Assembly (NCBI GenBank): GCA_964017065.1
Contig: OZ024791.1
Coordinates: 8,969,322 to 9,033,321, forward strand
From: Haliclona indistincta
Lineage: Eukaryota; Porifera; Demospongiae; Haplosclerida; Chalinidae
DNA length: 64,000 nucleotides
Direction: 5' to 3'
Below, piece after piece: positions 22,696 through 40,069 of the stretch. The position numbers and the translations under genes are program-made. Under the pieces are notes generated by a model. That model did not search any database. It was not told where the DNA came from and worked only from the letters and a program-made list of their open reading frames with translations. Position 1 is the stretch's first letter, and the number at the start of each line of letters is the position of its first letter.

Positions 22696-25139
22696 ATGGA
22701 GCAGGTCTTCTTCCTGGCAGCTTGCTGGTTGTGGTTGTGTGTACAAGCAGGTGCTGCTGACAATAGAGCTTGTTCCGCTACTGATCATGACTGCCATGAA
22801 CACAACTCGATTCGAAGGCAACATTTTAGTGACTTTGTGTATCTAGTGGAGTGTGAGTTGGCTACCAACCGCCTTATCATGGAGTCGCTATCAACATGGT
22901 TGGACCTCTCTAATGACTTGCTGCACTATGACCAGGTTGGTGCTGTAGTATACTCATCACATGCCGTTAGTGTCACCAGTTTGTCTCCTCTACACTCCAT
23001 CTCTGCTTCGTTTCTTCTTGAACAATGTCAACAAATATGTTCTGAAGAAAAAAATGACAGCAACTCTTCCAGTGTTGAGAGACTGCTGCAAATTGTGATT
23101 GATGTTCTTTCAGGTAATGAGATAACGTCGTCATCACAACCGAGACTATACCTCAGACCTCATGCAGACAAGCATCTCATCTCTTTCACTGCTCACAGCT
23201 CTGTTAGTCACCAAGATGAGAAGATAAACAAGTTGATGTCTTTAATAATACACAATACCTCTCTTGAACGTACAGCTCTACATTTCTTTGTCAATAGTTC
23301 ATCTTCAGTGATTGGTTCGCCTGAGCATGTAGTTAGATACCGTGACTGCACTCACGTCAACATGGCTCTGACATTGTCAGCTCTCATCAGAGCTGGACAC
23401 AGCTATGCCAACACTTTACAAGCTCATCTTCTATCTAAAGGAACAATGATTGAAGTCAATGATATTAGTGATCTGGGCAATATTGAATGTGTTCGTAATC
23501 TGAATCCTTCACTATGGACTCAGTTTACACTAGATACTGTACTTGATGACAAGTGTGCTATAGTGCAGCAGCGCTGCAATGGTAACATGCTCTGCTCACC
23601 ATTGCATGGCTGTGTCAAGGCAGCTGCTCAGACTAACCCAAATAGAGCGGCAATTCCTAACGAGTTTTTCGCCAGTCATGCTGACATTGCATCCTATATT
23701 TCCCAGCAAGGAGTAACAGGTCTTACTGATTCGTTATCTGTCACTGAGGCCCCGAGCAATCCATCAATGAAGTTTTCACTATCTGACATTATTGTTGGTT
23801 CCCCTGATACTATGCTTTGGAGACCGGATAAACCATTCGTGCAGTTAGCCAAGCAAAATGGAGTCCCTCTTGTATTAAAAAATTCTGTTGTTTCTACATG
23901 GAAAGCTATGACAGACTGGAATATTTCATACTTACAAGACAAGATTGATTTAGATATTCTCACTAATGTAAAGTGTAGTAATAGCTGGCTTACATTTGAT
24001 CCTGACAGAAGAGCATCACTTCATCTCAATCTCTCAATTCCATACATTCTGAGAAACATGACCAAAGATGAGTTCTTTAGCTGTTTACAGGGCAACTGTT
24101 CCAGTGATGGCTACCGTGGTCATTATTACTTTGGCAGTGTTCCTAAGTCTCTAAAGGATGATCTAAAGCCAGATAGGCTACTATACAATACTGATAAAGA
24201 TTATTCTGCTGGGAAGCAGTTCATTTGGCTGTCATCTGCTGGCATGATAACTCATGCTCATTTTGATCAAGATTTTAATTTCTTTGTCCAACTTGTCGGT
24301 GAGAAGCGGTTTACTCTATGGTCCCCCTCTCAGCATGAGTTACTGTCGGTATATCCTCGAGTGCATCCAATGTGGCATAAATCAAGGATCAACATGATGG
24401 CACCGGATACTAACAGATTCCCTTTGTTCAGCCAGTCTCGAGCTCTGCAGGTTACTGTGAAACCAGGAGATGTGCTGTTCATTCCTCCATACACGTGGCA
24501 CTATGTGGAAACACTATCTCCCTCAGTCTCGCTATCAACATGGTCACATGACTATCAGCTGTATGACCACATGAAAGCTATTTATAAACATGACCACAAG
24601 TTTGATCTAATAGCTGATCCTAAAGGTAACTAGTGTTGTTACCATGGTGATGATGTGTTACCATGGTGATGATGTGTTACCATGGTGATGTATCTCTTAC
24701 AGGTCAGATGTTTGCTCTAAGGCTCTACCTTGATATGCTAGTCCACGATCTCTATGGTTTCAATCAGACCACTAAATTCTTTGCACGAATACTCAAGATC
24801 AGATTTGCTGGACTGGAACACCTTTTCCCTCCGAGCAAGAATGATGAATCAATGTGTGCGTCTTCAAGAGCTGGAAAGATACCCACCTGTGCTCATGTTC
24901 ATGGTTATGTTAAGTTAGATATGTTGATAGTAAGTGGGCATTTCCAAGCTCTTCTTCCTGAAGTGATGGACATATTGTTCCTGGACTATGTTGAAGAGAT
25001 GACTGCTCAAGTAGTTGGTGTCAACAGGATGCTAGCATTCTTCAGATACTGCTTTACTGCAGGACAGCAGTACTATGTTACTGAACTAGGTGATGAAGAT
25101 CACTCACTGTGGGACCACTCTACAGATACTGAACAATAA
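22696..25139 (+). CDS. Secretory-pathway JmjC (cupin) oxygenase-like protein
   Basis: JmjC proteins of this class are Fe(II)/2-oxoglutarate hydroxylases. ATG 22696 starts a clear signal peptide (VFFLAACWLWLCVQAGAA). Two exons: 22696-24625 and 24703-25139, joined in phase as DPKG-QMFALRLY. A long N-terminal region with several NSS/NTS glycosylation-type sites precedes the JmjC core at about residues 370-625: GMITHAHFDQDFNFFVQL carries the HxD iron ligands, EKRFTLWSP and KPGDVLFIPPYTWHYVE carry the strand and distal histidine. The C-terminal region ends SLWDHSTDTEQ with no KDEL. Substrate unknown. It resembles TYW5/HSPBAP1-type cupins in the core only. The small intron repeats TTACCATGGTGATGATG three times. 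Tandem with a second JmjC gene 103 bases downstream. Confidence 0.8.
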
Positions 25140-25242
25140 CCCCTCTCTTTATAGCCCCACCCTAATAATAATTTATTATGTGTGTCATAATGATAGTGAA
25201 AGTAGTGGGCGTGGCTCGTATTTTCCGCAAAGATCGGCAAGT

Positions 25243-26956
25243 ATGCTGTTGGTTACAGTGTTCTTCCTCGTCCTGTTCTCTGTTAGCGCTGATGAGTCTA
25301 GTCAGTTGCCTGGCCACATGGAACCTCTGGGCTCTCATATGCCTCCCAATCAGTTAGAGCGACTAGTTGCCCCGCCCTCTCCTCTGCAGTTTGCTGAGTA
25401 TGTCACTCGACGGCAGCCAGTAGTAATGGAACAACTCATGAGGGACACTGATGTGATCAAGAACTGGCAAAATGACGACTACCTCAGGTTTGCGGTGGCG
25501 CTGTGTATTAGCTCGATTATTGTAACTGCTGTAGGGAGAGGTTTGGATCAGATCGGATTACTGTAGAATATGGCAAGAAAGAGAACAGATCAGAGTCGGG
25601 GACAGCAATGACGGTTGACGAGTATCTTAATGTGAGCCACACACACCGGCTGCTGCTGTTCTGATCTCTCAATACTGTTGCAGCGTTACACAAAGGAGGA
25701 CATATATCTAGTTTCAAGCATGCCTCAGCCAATGGCTGAAGAATGGATGCTACCAAAGTTTTTTCTTTGTGGCGGTTACACAGAAAACATTGCGTTAGTA
25801 TACATGTGGTAAGAACACTAGCTAGCTAGTTGATCGATCCAATACTGAGTGTTGCAGGTTTAGCAATGGAGGAACCAAATCAGTGTTGCACTCTGACAGC
25901 TCTGATAATCTTCATTGTGTAGTGAGTGGACACAAGAGATTCGTTATAATGGACCCAAAGTATGCGAAAAATATTGGACAAGAATATTTTACTAAAGGCT
26001 TCTTTGATATTGATGTTGACAAGTTAGTCTGCGCAATCAGTCTGCATGTGGCTCAATGCACTATTATAGGGTAGATATGACGGTGTATCCGGGATTAGCC
26101 TCAGTTCCATGGCTTATAGCTGAAGTGAAAGCTGGTGATTGTCTCTACATTCCATTAAACTGGCTACATCAGGTATGGCTTGTTCACACAATGCACTGGT
26201 CACACAATCCATGCACAGGTTAATTCATTTGGACGAAATTTTGGTGTTAATGTGTGGTGGATTCCATTTCAGTAAGCTAACGTTCTTTAGTGTAATGATC
26301 GAGTTGATTGTACCATTTCAGATTCAAAGCAGAGGAGTGTGCTAATGTAGACAGTATACCGTCCTTTGGGTCACTAGCATCTGCGAAAATATCTCCTGAA
26401 CTTCAGATTAAGTATGAGCAGAATAAATTATTGTAGCTATGTCGATTATTGTGTTGTAGGGAGTTTTTATTAGAGCAAGCACGGTCTGATGGTTCAATAC
26501 ATGCTGTTGATGCTCATCAAATACTTCAACAGGTCAATAATGATTACATTAGCTAATATATAAAAACATTCAGCAGTTTCACTATCACAGAGATCAATGG
26601 ACAAGCTTTCATTGAATATTGTTGAGAAGGTACAGTGGTTGCTATGGTAACTATGCATGTTTTTGTGCAGATGTTTAATATTCTTAGGCCGGATTGCAAC
26701 GGTGTGCTGACAGTGGACGAGTTACACAAACTACCGACTGACAGATACAAGATGGCCGATAAATTTTTTGAAGACTCTCTCGGAATAATTGAAAATATAA
26801 ATGAAGCTGATGACAACTATGATGACAGTATCATCAGTGATGATGGCGGAGAGCATGATGATAGCAGCATCAGTGACGATACTAGGTGTGTCGTATATAC
26901 AACTATTACATTGTTATTATAATGTTCTCTATATCAGGAAACACACAGAGTTGTAG
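25243..26956 (+). CDS. Secretory-pathway JmjC protein with C-terminal EF-hand
   Basis: ATG 25243 gives a signal peptide (LLVTVFFLVLFSVSADE). Exons then read PPSPLQFAEYVTRRQPVVME (the usual JmjC entry strand), TAMTVDEYLN, EDIYLVSSMPQPMAEEW, FSNGGTKSVLHSDSSDNLHC with HxD iron ligands, GHKRFVIMDPKY, and EVKAGDCLYIPLNWLHQV with the distal histidine. After NFGVNVWWIPF come helical exons and a single EF-hand-like loop in LRPDCNGVLTVDELHKLP. An acidic tail (DDNYDDSIISDD...) ends at TAG 26954. JmjC plus EF-hand with a signal peptide suggests a calcium-linked ER or extracellular hydroxylase; substrate unknown. It converges with the caspase-SEFIR-Death gene, 43 bases apart. Confidence 0.78.
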
Positions 26957-26998
26957 GAAACAGCTAGCAACCATACTATAGCAACAGCAGTCATTATT

Positions 26999-29577
26999 TT
27001 ACTGTTCTTCATTCTCCTCTTGAGTTTCAATATGTGTTACAAACTCATTAATTAACGTTGGTCCGCACTTGGTACGTTGTAAGGCCTCCAGCACAGCACA
27101 GCAAGTGGCACACGGTGTCATCTGTTGCCAGCGATACAACATTTGGTAGCACTGTTCTCCCATTTTACCAGCATTATCACTCTCTATCCTCTTCAGCTCA
27201 GACTCTTCTAGACCAAGATAACGTCCAACAAACTTCCACTCAATGATACGCTCACTGAGCCACAGAATACTGGCAATGCTGATCGGTCTGTTGAGAACTA
27301 GTCTGGAAGAGAAGGCGTGTTGAGAAGGAGGATATGGGTGGAGATAAGATTGTCGAATACTGACAGCAGGAGCTGGTGGGTGTTGAGTAGCAGGATAATG
27401 TTGAGTAGGTGGAGCTGGTGGGTGTTGAGTAGCAGGATAATGTTGAGTAGGTGGAGCTGGTGGGTGTTGAGTAGCAGGATAATGTTGAGTAGGCGGAGCT
27501 GGTGGGTGTTGAGTAGCAGGATAATGTTGAGTAGGCGGAGCTGGTGGGTGTTGAGTAGCAGGATAATGTTGAGTAGGCGGAGCTGGTGGGTGTTGAGTAG
27601 CAGGATAATGTTGAGTAGGCGGAGCTGGTGGGTGTTGAGTAGCAGGATAATGTTGAGTAGGCGGAGCTGGTGGGTGTTGAGTAGCAGGATAATGTTGAGT
27701 AGGTGGAGCTGGTGGGTGTTGAGTAGCAGGATAATGTTGAGTAGGTGGAGCTGGTGGGTGTTGAGTAGCAGGATAATGTTGAGTAGGTGGAGCTGGTGGG
27801 TGTGGAGTAGCAGATGCAGAATAATGTTGAGTAGGCGGAGCTGGTGGGTGTTTAGCAGGATAGAATAGAGATTGAGTTGTTTGGTGTGGAGATGCTCTGC
27901 TAGGATGAGTGACTGTACGATATCCTTTCTTTGTCTGGAACAAGCTAGCTAGATCGGCAGGTAAGTCTCCTGAAGCAGCAGCTATATATTATGATGAGAG
28001 ATGAAAGTAATGTTATCATAATAATTATTATGTACCTTGTTTCTTTCCTAGTACAGTAACCTGTCCAGGCTGTGGCCTGTCAATAGGCTGTCCTCTCATG
28101 TGTTTTACTAGCTTGCTACAGTCGGCAGAGTTGGCCATATTGTATATTGTACCACCAAACACAGATAGTCGATGCTCTGTGTCCTCTAGTCGTAGATGCA
28201 CTGGATAGAACTTGCAGTCTGTCTCGTTACTGCTCATTACGGTACAAACAGCTGACCACACTTTACCAAGAACATTGTCAGTATTAGAGCTCGCCTTTGT
28301 TAGTTCCGTAGACAGAACGACAACAACATGTGAGCTCAGGGTTATATTAGCAGTGTACCAATAGAGCAGTGAGTTACGACTCAGGTCATCTGACTGCCGC
28401 CACACATCAAGGCAAACGGTGAAGTTGTTATTCTCAAGATCTACAGCGAGATTACACAATTGCTCTAGGTTATCAGAGACAGTGACATCTAGAGCATGTA
28501 TAATGAGAACACTATCCTGTGTCTCGACTGATTGGTCACTATCACCTAGAACAGAGAACATGTTATCACATTGTAATACAACTATCATAATACCTTTGGA
28601 TTCCAGATTCTGTAGATGGTTATCAAACCATTCTTTTAACTCATCTGAATGCTTATAATCAGCTAAAGCAATAAAGCGCAACTAGTCAGACCGGTTATCA
28701 TAGTGTAGTGCTACTTACTGGTTAAGAAGCTCTTATGAGTTGGGGTCAGTAGTAACATGGCACTCAGGAAGCTGTAAAACACAGGTTGAGAGAGAATGAC
28801 GTCCGACTGTAGCTTTTCAGAGCTGTTCTTAAGAGCTGTACACATTCTACCACGAGCACGTCCACTCGCCTGGACAATGATCTCTGTTAGGGGAAGTGTT
28901 TGATGATACAGACGAAGAGCAGTAGCAAACTCTCGAGTGAAGAAACTGCCGCCTTTTTTGATTCCCCACGATGGTTTGGAGTCAAGAGTAGAGAAACACA
29001 TGATAGTATCCGTCAGCAGACCAGGCTCCACCTCTTGCTCTAGCAGATCTCGAGTGATTGGTTGATTCACATTAACAACTTTACGACAGCAGTCAAAGAC
29101 GAACACTCTTGGCATTCCAGATGACGACAAGATGAGACCGAAATCCCGTACTATTTCGGAATACTGAATGCAGTCACCATCTGCAGTCAATATACCATGA
29201 TGGCTGCCATGACCAGAGTAATAGAACAAGAAGAAGCCATAATCAAGCTGATGCTCGGCCATCGATCGAACATTGGTCATAGCGCTCCCATACACGGCTC
29301 GATCAAACTTAACAATGTGATTGTTAACTTGAGACAGACTAGAAACATGTATTCCACAGCTTCTCAACGATTTGTCCATCTCTGTCAGATCAACAGTCAC
29401 TGATTGAAGGTGACTATCATCATTCACAAGGTGATCACTACCAAGCAGCATAGCGTATCCGATCTTGGCCGGGTCTACTAACGGATAGCGCCTAACTATT
29501 TCATGTTGAGATCCATCTCGTTCCGAGTCGCTTCTCCAGGAGAACAACAGATCTTTTAGCTTTTCTCTGAACGCCAT
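26999..29577 (-). CDS. Caspase/paracaspase - SEFIR-like - proline-rich repeat - Death domain protein
   Basis: Three exons join in phase into one protein of about 800 residues. Exon 1 (from 29577) is a C14 peptidase fold: KIGYAMLLGSDH, LDYGFFLFYYSGHGSHH with the catalytic His at about 123, MPRVFVFDCCRKVV with Cys 163/164, and IMCFSTLDSKPSW. The DCCRK context resembles the paracaspase MALT1 (DMCRK) more than the effector-caspase QACRG. Exon 2 is SEFIR/TIR-like: SVLIIHALDVTVSDNLEQLC, FTVCLDVWRQSDDLSR, HVVVVLSTELTKA. Exon 3 has about ten copies of TQHYPATQHPPAPP, then a Death domain (ILWLSERIIEWKFVGRYLGL, SELKRIESDNAG, YQMLYRWQQ) ending EENEEQ at 26999. Splice phases fit (exon 1 to 2 via the acceptor GCTTTAG near 28666). 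The SEFIR assignment is by pattern; the other two domains are firm. It shares a 52-base divergent promoter with a membrane protein. Confidence 0.85.
27365..27860. repeat. 42-base coding minisatellite (proline-rich linker)
   Basis: About ten near-identical 42-base units encode the 14-residue TQHYPATQHPPAPP linker of the caspase-SEFIR-Death gene. Because 42 is a multiple of 3, copy changes keep the frame. The long plus-strand ORF through here is only the antisense shadow. Confidence 0.95.
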
Positions 29578-29629
29578 TTTTGCTGAACGGGGATTTCCCT
29601 AATGACGTCATTGAGGTATTGGACGATCG
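29578..29629. promoter_or_regulatory. Bidirectional promoter with a palindromic CRE
   Basis: The caspase-SEFIR-Death gene (start 29577, minus) and the small membrane protein (start 29630, plus) are 52 bases apart. A perfect cAMP-response-element palindrome TGACGTCA lies at 29603-29610, exactly mid-way. CREB/ATF control of both genes is inferred. Confidence 0.65.
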
Positions 29630-29988
29630 ATGAAGGCGTTCCTTGTGCTTGTATGTGCGGCTTGTTTATCGCTCGTGGCTTCCCAGCAGCAGAGCGACAA
29701 GCAGTCCGAGGCGCTCAGTAATGATGATTCCGGTCTAATATCACAGATATTGAGGCAGAAGTACACATACTCTCCATATTACTTGCTTTTACCGCTCAAC
29801 CCTTGTAAGTTATGCTCGGTTATGCTGTTGATCACGTGACAAGCTTGTGTTTTGTACTAGTTACTACAGGAGGTGTCATAATAGGGATGGTTGGTCTGAT
29901 ATTGGTCATGGCATGTTTCATATACTGGCCCATACCATCAGCACGAGCAGCGGCAGCAGTACAAGGAGAATATCAGTCACTCAACTAA
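29630..29988 (+). CDS. Small type I membrane protein, family not recognised
   Basis: Two exons: ATG 29630 starts a signal peptide (KAFLVLVCAACLSLVAS), then QQQSDKQSEALSNDDSG, QILRQKYTYSPYYLLLPLNP; an intron of about 70 bases with GTAAGT donor follows, and exon 2 (TTGGVIIGMVGLILVMACFIYWP) is a transmembrane helix with a short tail ending GEYQSLN at TAA 29986. About 95 residues. The GEYQSLN end resembles a tyrosine-type sorting signal (YQSL fits YxxL-hydrophobic), suggesting endosomal or lysosomal traffic. No function assigned. It is head-to-head with the caspase-SEFIR-Death gene. Confidence 0.7.
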
Positions 29989-30062
29989 CTGTATTATAAT
30001 AATAATATATTCTGTACTAGAGGGCAAACAGCTGCTGGCATATAGTGTGTGTTTCACTGTGT

Positions 30063-36877
<6,815 letters not shown>

Positions 36878-36995
36878 AGCTAGATTCCCCGATTCCCGCC
36901 TAAAAATACTTTTTCGTGTCCGGATAATTAGAGTCGACGTGCTGAGAGGATCGAGCCAGATTGAGCTAGGATTTGTCTTCAGCTAGCTGTACAAA
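36878..36995. promoter_or_regulatory. Bidirectional promoter, citron-like / elongin B
   Basis: Start codons of the citron-like kinase (36877, minus) and elongin B (36996, plus) are 118 bases apart. No TATA box is seen. Transcription from both sides must start within or very near this spacer. Confidence 0.5.
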
Positions 36996-37825
36996 ATGGT
37001 GAGCCAAGTGGTGCGTTGTACTAATATATTATCGCACTTACTCAGGACGTGTTTCTGATGATAAGGCGTAAGAAGCAGACTCTGTTCCTTGATGCCACAG
37101 AGGAGACCACCATTGGCCAAGTGAAGAAGATGCTCGAGGTTATTGTAAAGAAGGCTCCTGATGACCAGCAGCTATACAAGATCGACACCAAGGAGCCTCT
37201 CAACGACACTCGCACTATCGGAGACTGTGGTTACAAGAGCTCAGGTGCTAAGGCTCAAGATCCCTCTATGATAGGACTAAGATACAGATTGGACGGTGAG
37301 CTGCTCACATGTAATCCACTTTTGATGCGCATTGTATCTCCAAAACCACCAATACGAATTGGAAGTGAATTCAATGCGCATCGCGAGCGTTCACATGTAG
37401 CGAATTGCGCGGCTCAAAAGGCTACACTGCGCTCTTCTTAGCCTACAACAATGCTTCAAATCTTTATTACGAATGTTTAACAGTCTGCCAAGTGCCTTTG
37501 TCTACTCGTGACGGTGTGCATCCACATGCTAAAGTCTCAATTCCACTTTCAATCTACCTCCGGAGGTGAATTGAACACAATGTGCATTTGATTCGCATTG
37601 ATTTCAAATGGACTCATGTGAACGTTGACGAACCAGATTGAGTGCACATTCAATCCACTTTGCATAGTCCATGTGAATGCGCCTCAACATGACACTCTGT
37701 ATCCATTAGATGATCAATATGAAGAGTTTGATATATCACCATACTCGACACCACCCGAGCTACCTGATGTTATGAGAGCACAAGATGGCAGCGGCTCTAC
37801 CAGTGGAGGAGGAGCTAATGAATGA
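36996..37825 (+). CDS. ELOB: Elongin B
   Basis: Elongin B is the ubiquitin-like adaptor that pairs with elongin C in cullin-2/5 ubiquitin ligases and elongin A in transcription elongation. Exon 1 codes only the initiator Met (36996-36998), followed at once by a GTGAGC donor. Exon 2 (37046-37296) begins DVFLMIRRKKQTLFLDATE and has the ubiquitin-like fold through IGDCGYKSSGAKAQ and IGLRYRLDG. Exon 3 (from about 37710) reads DDQYEEFDISPYSTPPELP-DVMRAQDG and ends GGGANE. The PPELPDVM tail is the family's elongin C contact and matches human. The intron 37297-37709 contains no other gene. The single-codon first exon is unusual but the ATG, donor and phase all fit. Confidence 0.95.
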
Positions 37826-37894
37826 TCACATCACAGCTCATGATGATGCAACTGCTATTATTGTGTTTTGTTTTTTTCGACTCTGCCTATTATA

Positions 37895-38165
37895 GTCATA
37901 TACATCTATACTCCTTAGTGACGTAACACACTCCATGATGTGTGGTCCTTAGTGACGTAACACACTCCATGATGTATCTATACTCCTTAGTGACGTAACA
38001 CACTCCATGATGTATCTATACTCCTTAGTGACGTAACACACTCCATGATGTATCTATACTCCTTAGTGACGTAACACACTCCATGATGTGTGGTCCTTAG
38101 TGACGTAACACACTCCATGATGTATCTATACTCCTTAGTGACGTAACACACTCCATGATGTGTGG
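37895..38165. repeat. Tandem array of TGACGTAA sites downstream of elongin B
   Basis: Seven copies of a 34-38 base unit (TTAGTGACGTAACACACTCC with ATGATGTATCTATACTCC or ATGATGTGTGGTCC), with TGACGTAA at 37919, 37953, 37991, 38029, 38067, 38101 and 38139. TGACGTAA is a CREB/ATF or PAR-bZIP type site. The array lies between the convergent elongin B and slingshot genes. Confidence 0.9.
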
Positions 38166-38348
38166 TGGTGGTACAAGTGTGGGCATCTAACACATTAGTG
38201 ACTGCAAGGTGACACTTCACACTATCTTCATTGCAAGAAGTCGTCTGGCCCAGTGTCTACATGCATGTGATGGCGTATTGTGCACATGATTAAAAATTAC
38301 TAAAACACACAAGATATTGCAATGAATGCCACAATGATTAGTGTCTTG

Positions 38349-40035
38349 TTATTGACCAGAGGAGGACCTCCTGTGGCTCTTGAGGTTTCTTGGTCGCTGT
38401 AGCTCTCGAAGTGAAGTGCTTCTCTTTAGCTGTTGCTTGCTTCCTCCACCGTACAGTACAGCTAGCTCACGGACACCTTTGTTATCACTATCTGGCTGAA
38501 TATTATCATTTTCTGTCTTCTTCCATAACAATGTTTTACCGACAGCATGCTCATACTGGCTACTAGGAGACACATTTGTGGGCGGGGTCAGTACTCTAGT
38601 AGGCTCTGGTGACTGAGGGGTTAGTGAACATGGCAGTGACCCATCTGATGAGGTTAGTGATTCAGTGCTGGCTTGCTTGATCTCCTGCTGCTTGGCGCTA
38701 CTGCTTGATGTGGCACTGCTTGGCCGAGGCAATGATAGGTGTCCATTCCTCTCTTCAAGCTCTTTGATTCGATCGAGAACACTAACTTGAGGGCGTTGAT
38801 CAGGAATGTCCATAGGTGACTCTCCACAGGATGAAGGCGTGGTCTTACAAGCTGATATTTCATCACCGCCAGACAAGGCAAACCTTGGTGGAGAAGAGAG
38901 AGAGGTTGGCAAGCTGTGCGCACGACAAGCTTTAGCGTGAGGGGACGGCAGACCCAATAAAGAGGAGACCGGGTGGCGATCATCATGGCCTGTCAATGCT
39001 GCCACCAGAACATCATCTGGAGGAGTGAGCGGGGGAGATGAGAAGTTCGAAGCACTTTCAGACGTGCATATCATTTGAATGCCTTGATCTTCTTCATTAA
39101 TATGAGGAACTTCCAGTGATGCAAGGTAGCTGGTCACTCCAGGGACCTTCTCTGGAGCAAGATGGGTCGTAGCAGCATGCATTTCCAGCAAGCTATGTAT
39201 TTTGCTCCTAGGCTGAGCTACAGGTGAACGACCATCACTTTCACCGTCCTCTGTTTCAGACAAGTATTCTTGATGTAGTTCATCAGGAGTTAAGTGTTTG
39301 ATAAGATTAGTATCAGAGAGTGATCGATCATGATGTGACAGTAGCCTACTGGGAGCTTGTGCTCCAAACACATGATTGTATCTAAGCAACAAGATCTGTT
39401 AATACATGGTGTTCCTACATGACACATACCTGGCTTTGAGTATCCCTTCGTATGCCTTGAGCTGTCCCATGAAACCATGGTTGGGATTAATGCAGCTTCT
39501 TCTTTGCTTCACAAATCGTTGAGCATCTTCAAGGGACAGTCTGTTCTCTTTCATCAAGAAGGCTATAACCTATGACAACGATCATGTCACATGACATCGT
39601 ATAGCAACTAGCTCACTGTAGATGCTGATCTACTAACGCCTCTCTTGCAATGAACCAGTACTTTCTGACCATTCTCTCTATAGTAATATTATCACATGAT
39701 AGCATCATTGTGCTTGCTATGCTTACTTCGCTTCCTTTATAAACTTGTAAGTAGTCTCCCAATGTCTGAGTAAGTCACTCTCAGGCTCATCATACAATCT
39801 GTACTCATCATGTGATCATTATTCTCACATGAACATGTCTCACCTAATGTTCAAGTATTTCAGAGCTTCGGGATAGAAATTGTCAATTTCTCTTGTCACA
39901 TTCAAGATGCAACCGATACTGATAATAACAAACAATATCGGTGGTATAGATATTGTAGCATGATAACATACTTTAGCTCCTGGAGCTCCAACAAATTAGA
40001 GGCATTCCATTCAGATCCCTATAGTAAAGTAACAT

Positions 40036-40069
<34 letters not shown>

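Noticed and set aside
22696..26956. A wybutosine pathway cluster (TYW1 plus TYW5-like JmjC)
   Set aside because: The JmjC proteins have signal peptides and extra domains, unlike cytosolic TYW5, and lie 17 kb from TYW1.
27317..27868. Long plus-strand ORF of SRRSWWVLSSRIML type
   Set aside because: Exact antisense of the coding proline-rich minisatellite of the caspase-SEFIR-Death gene; no start context or splice sites of its own.
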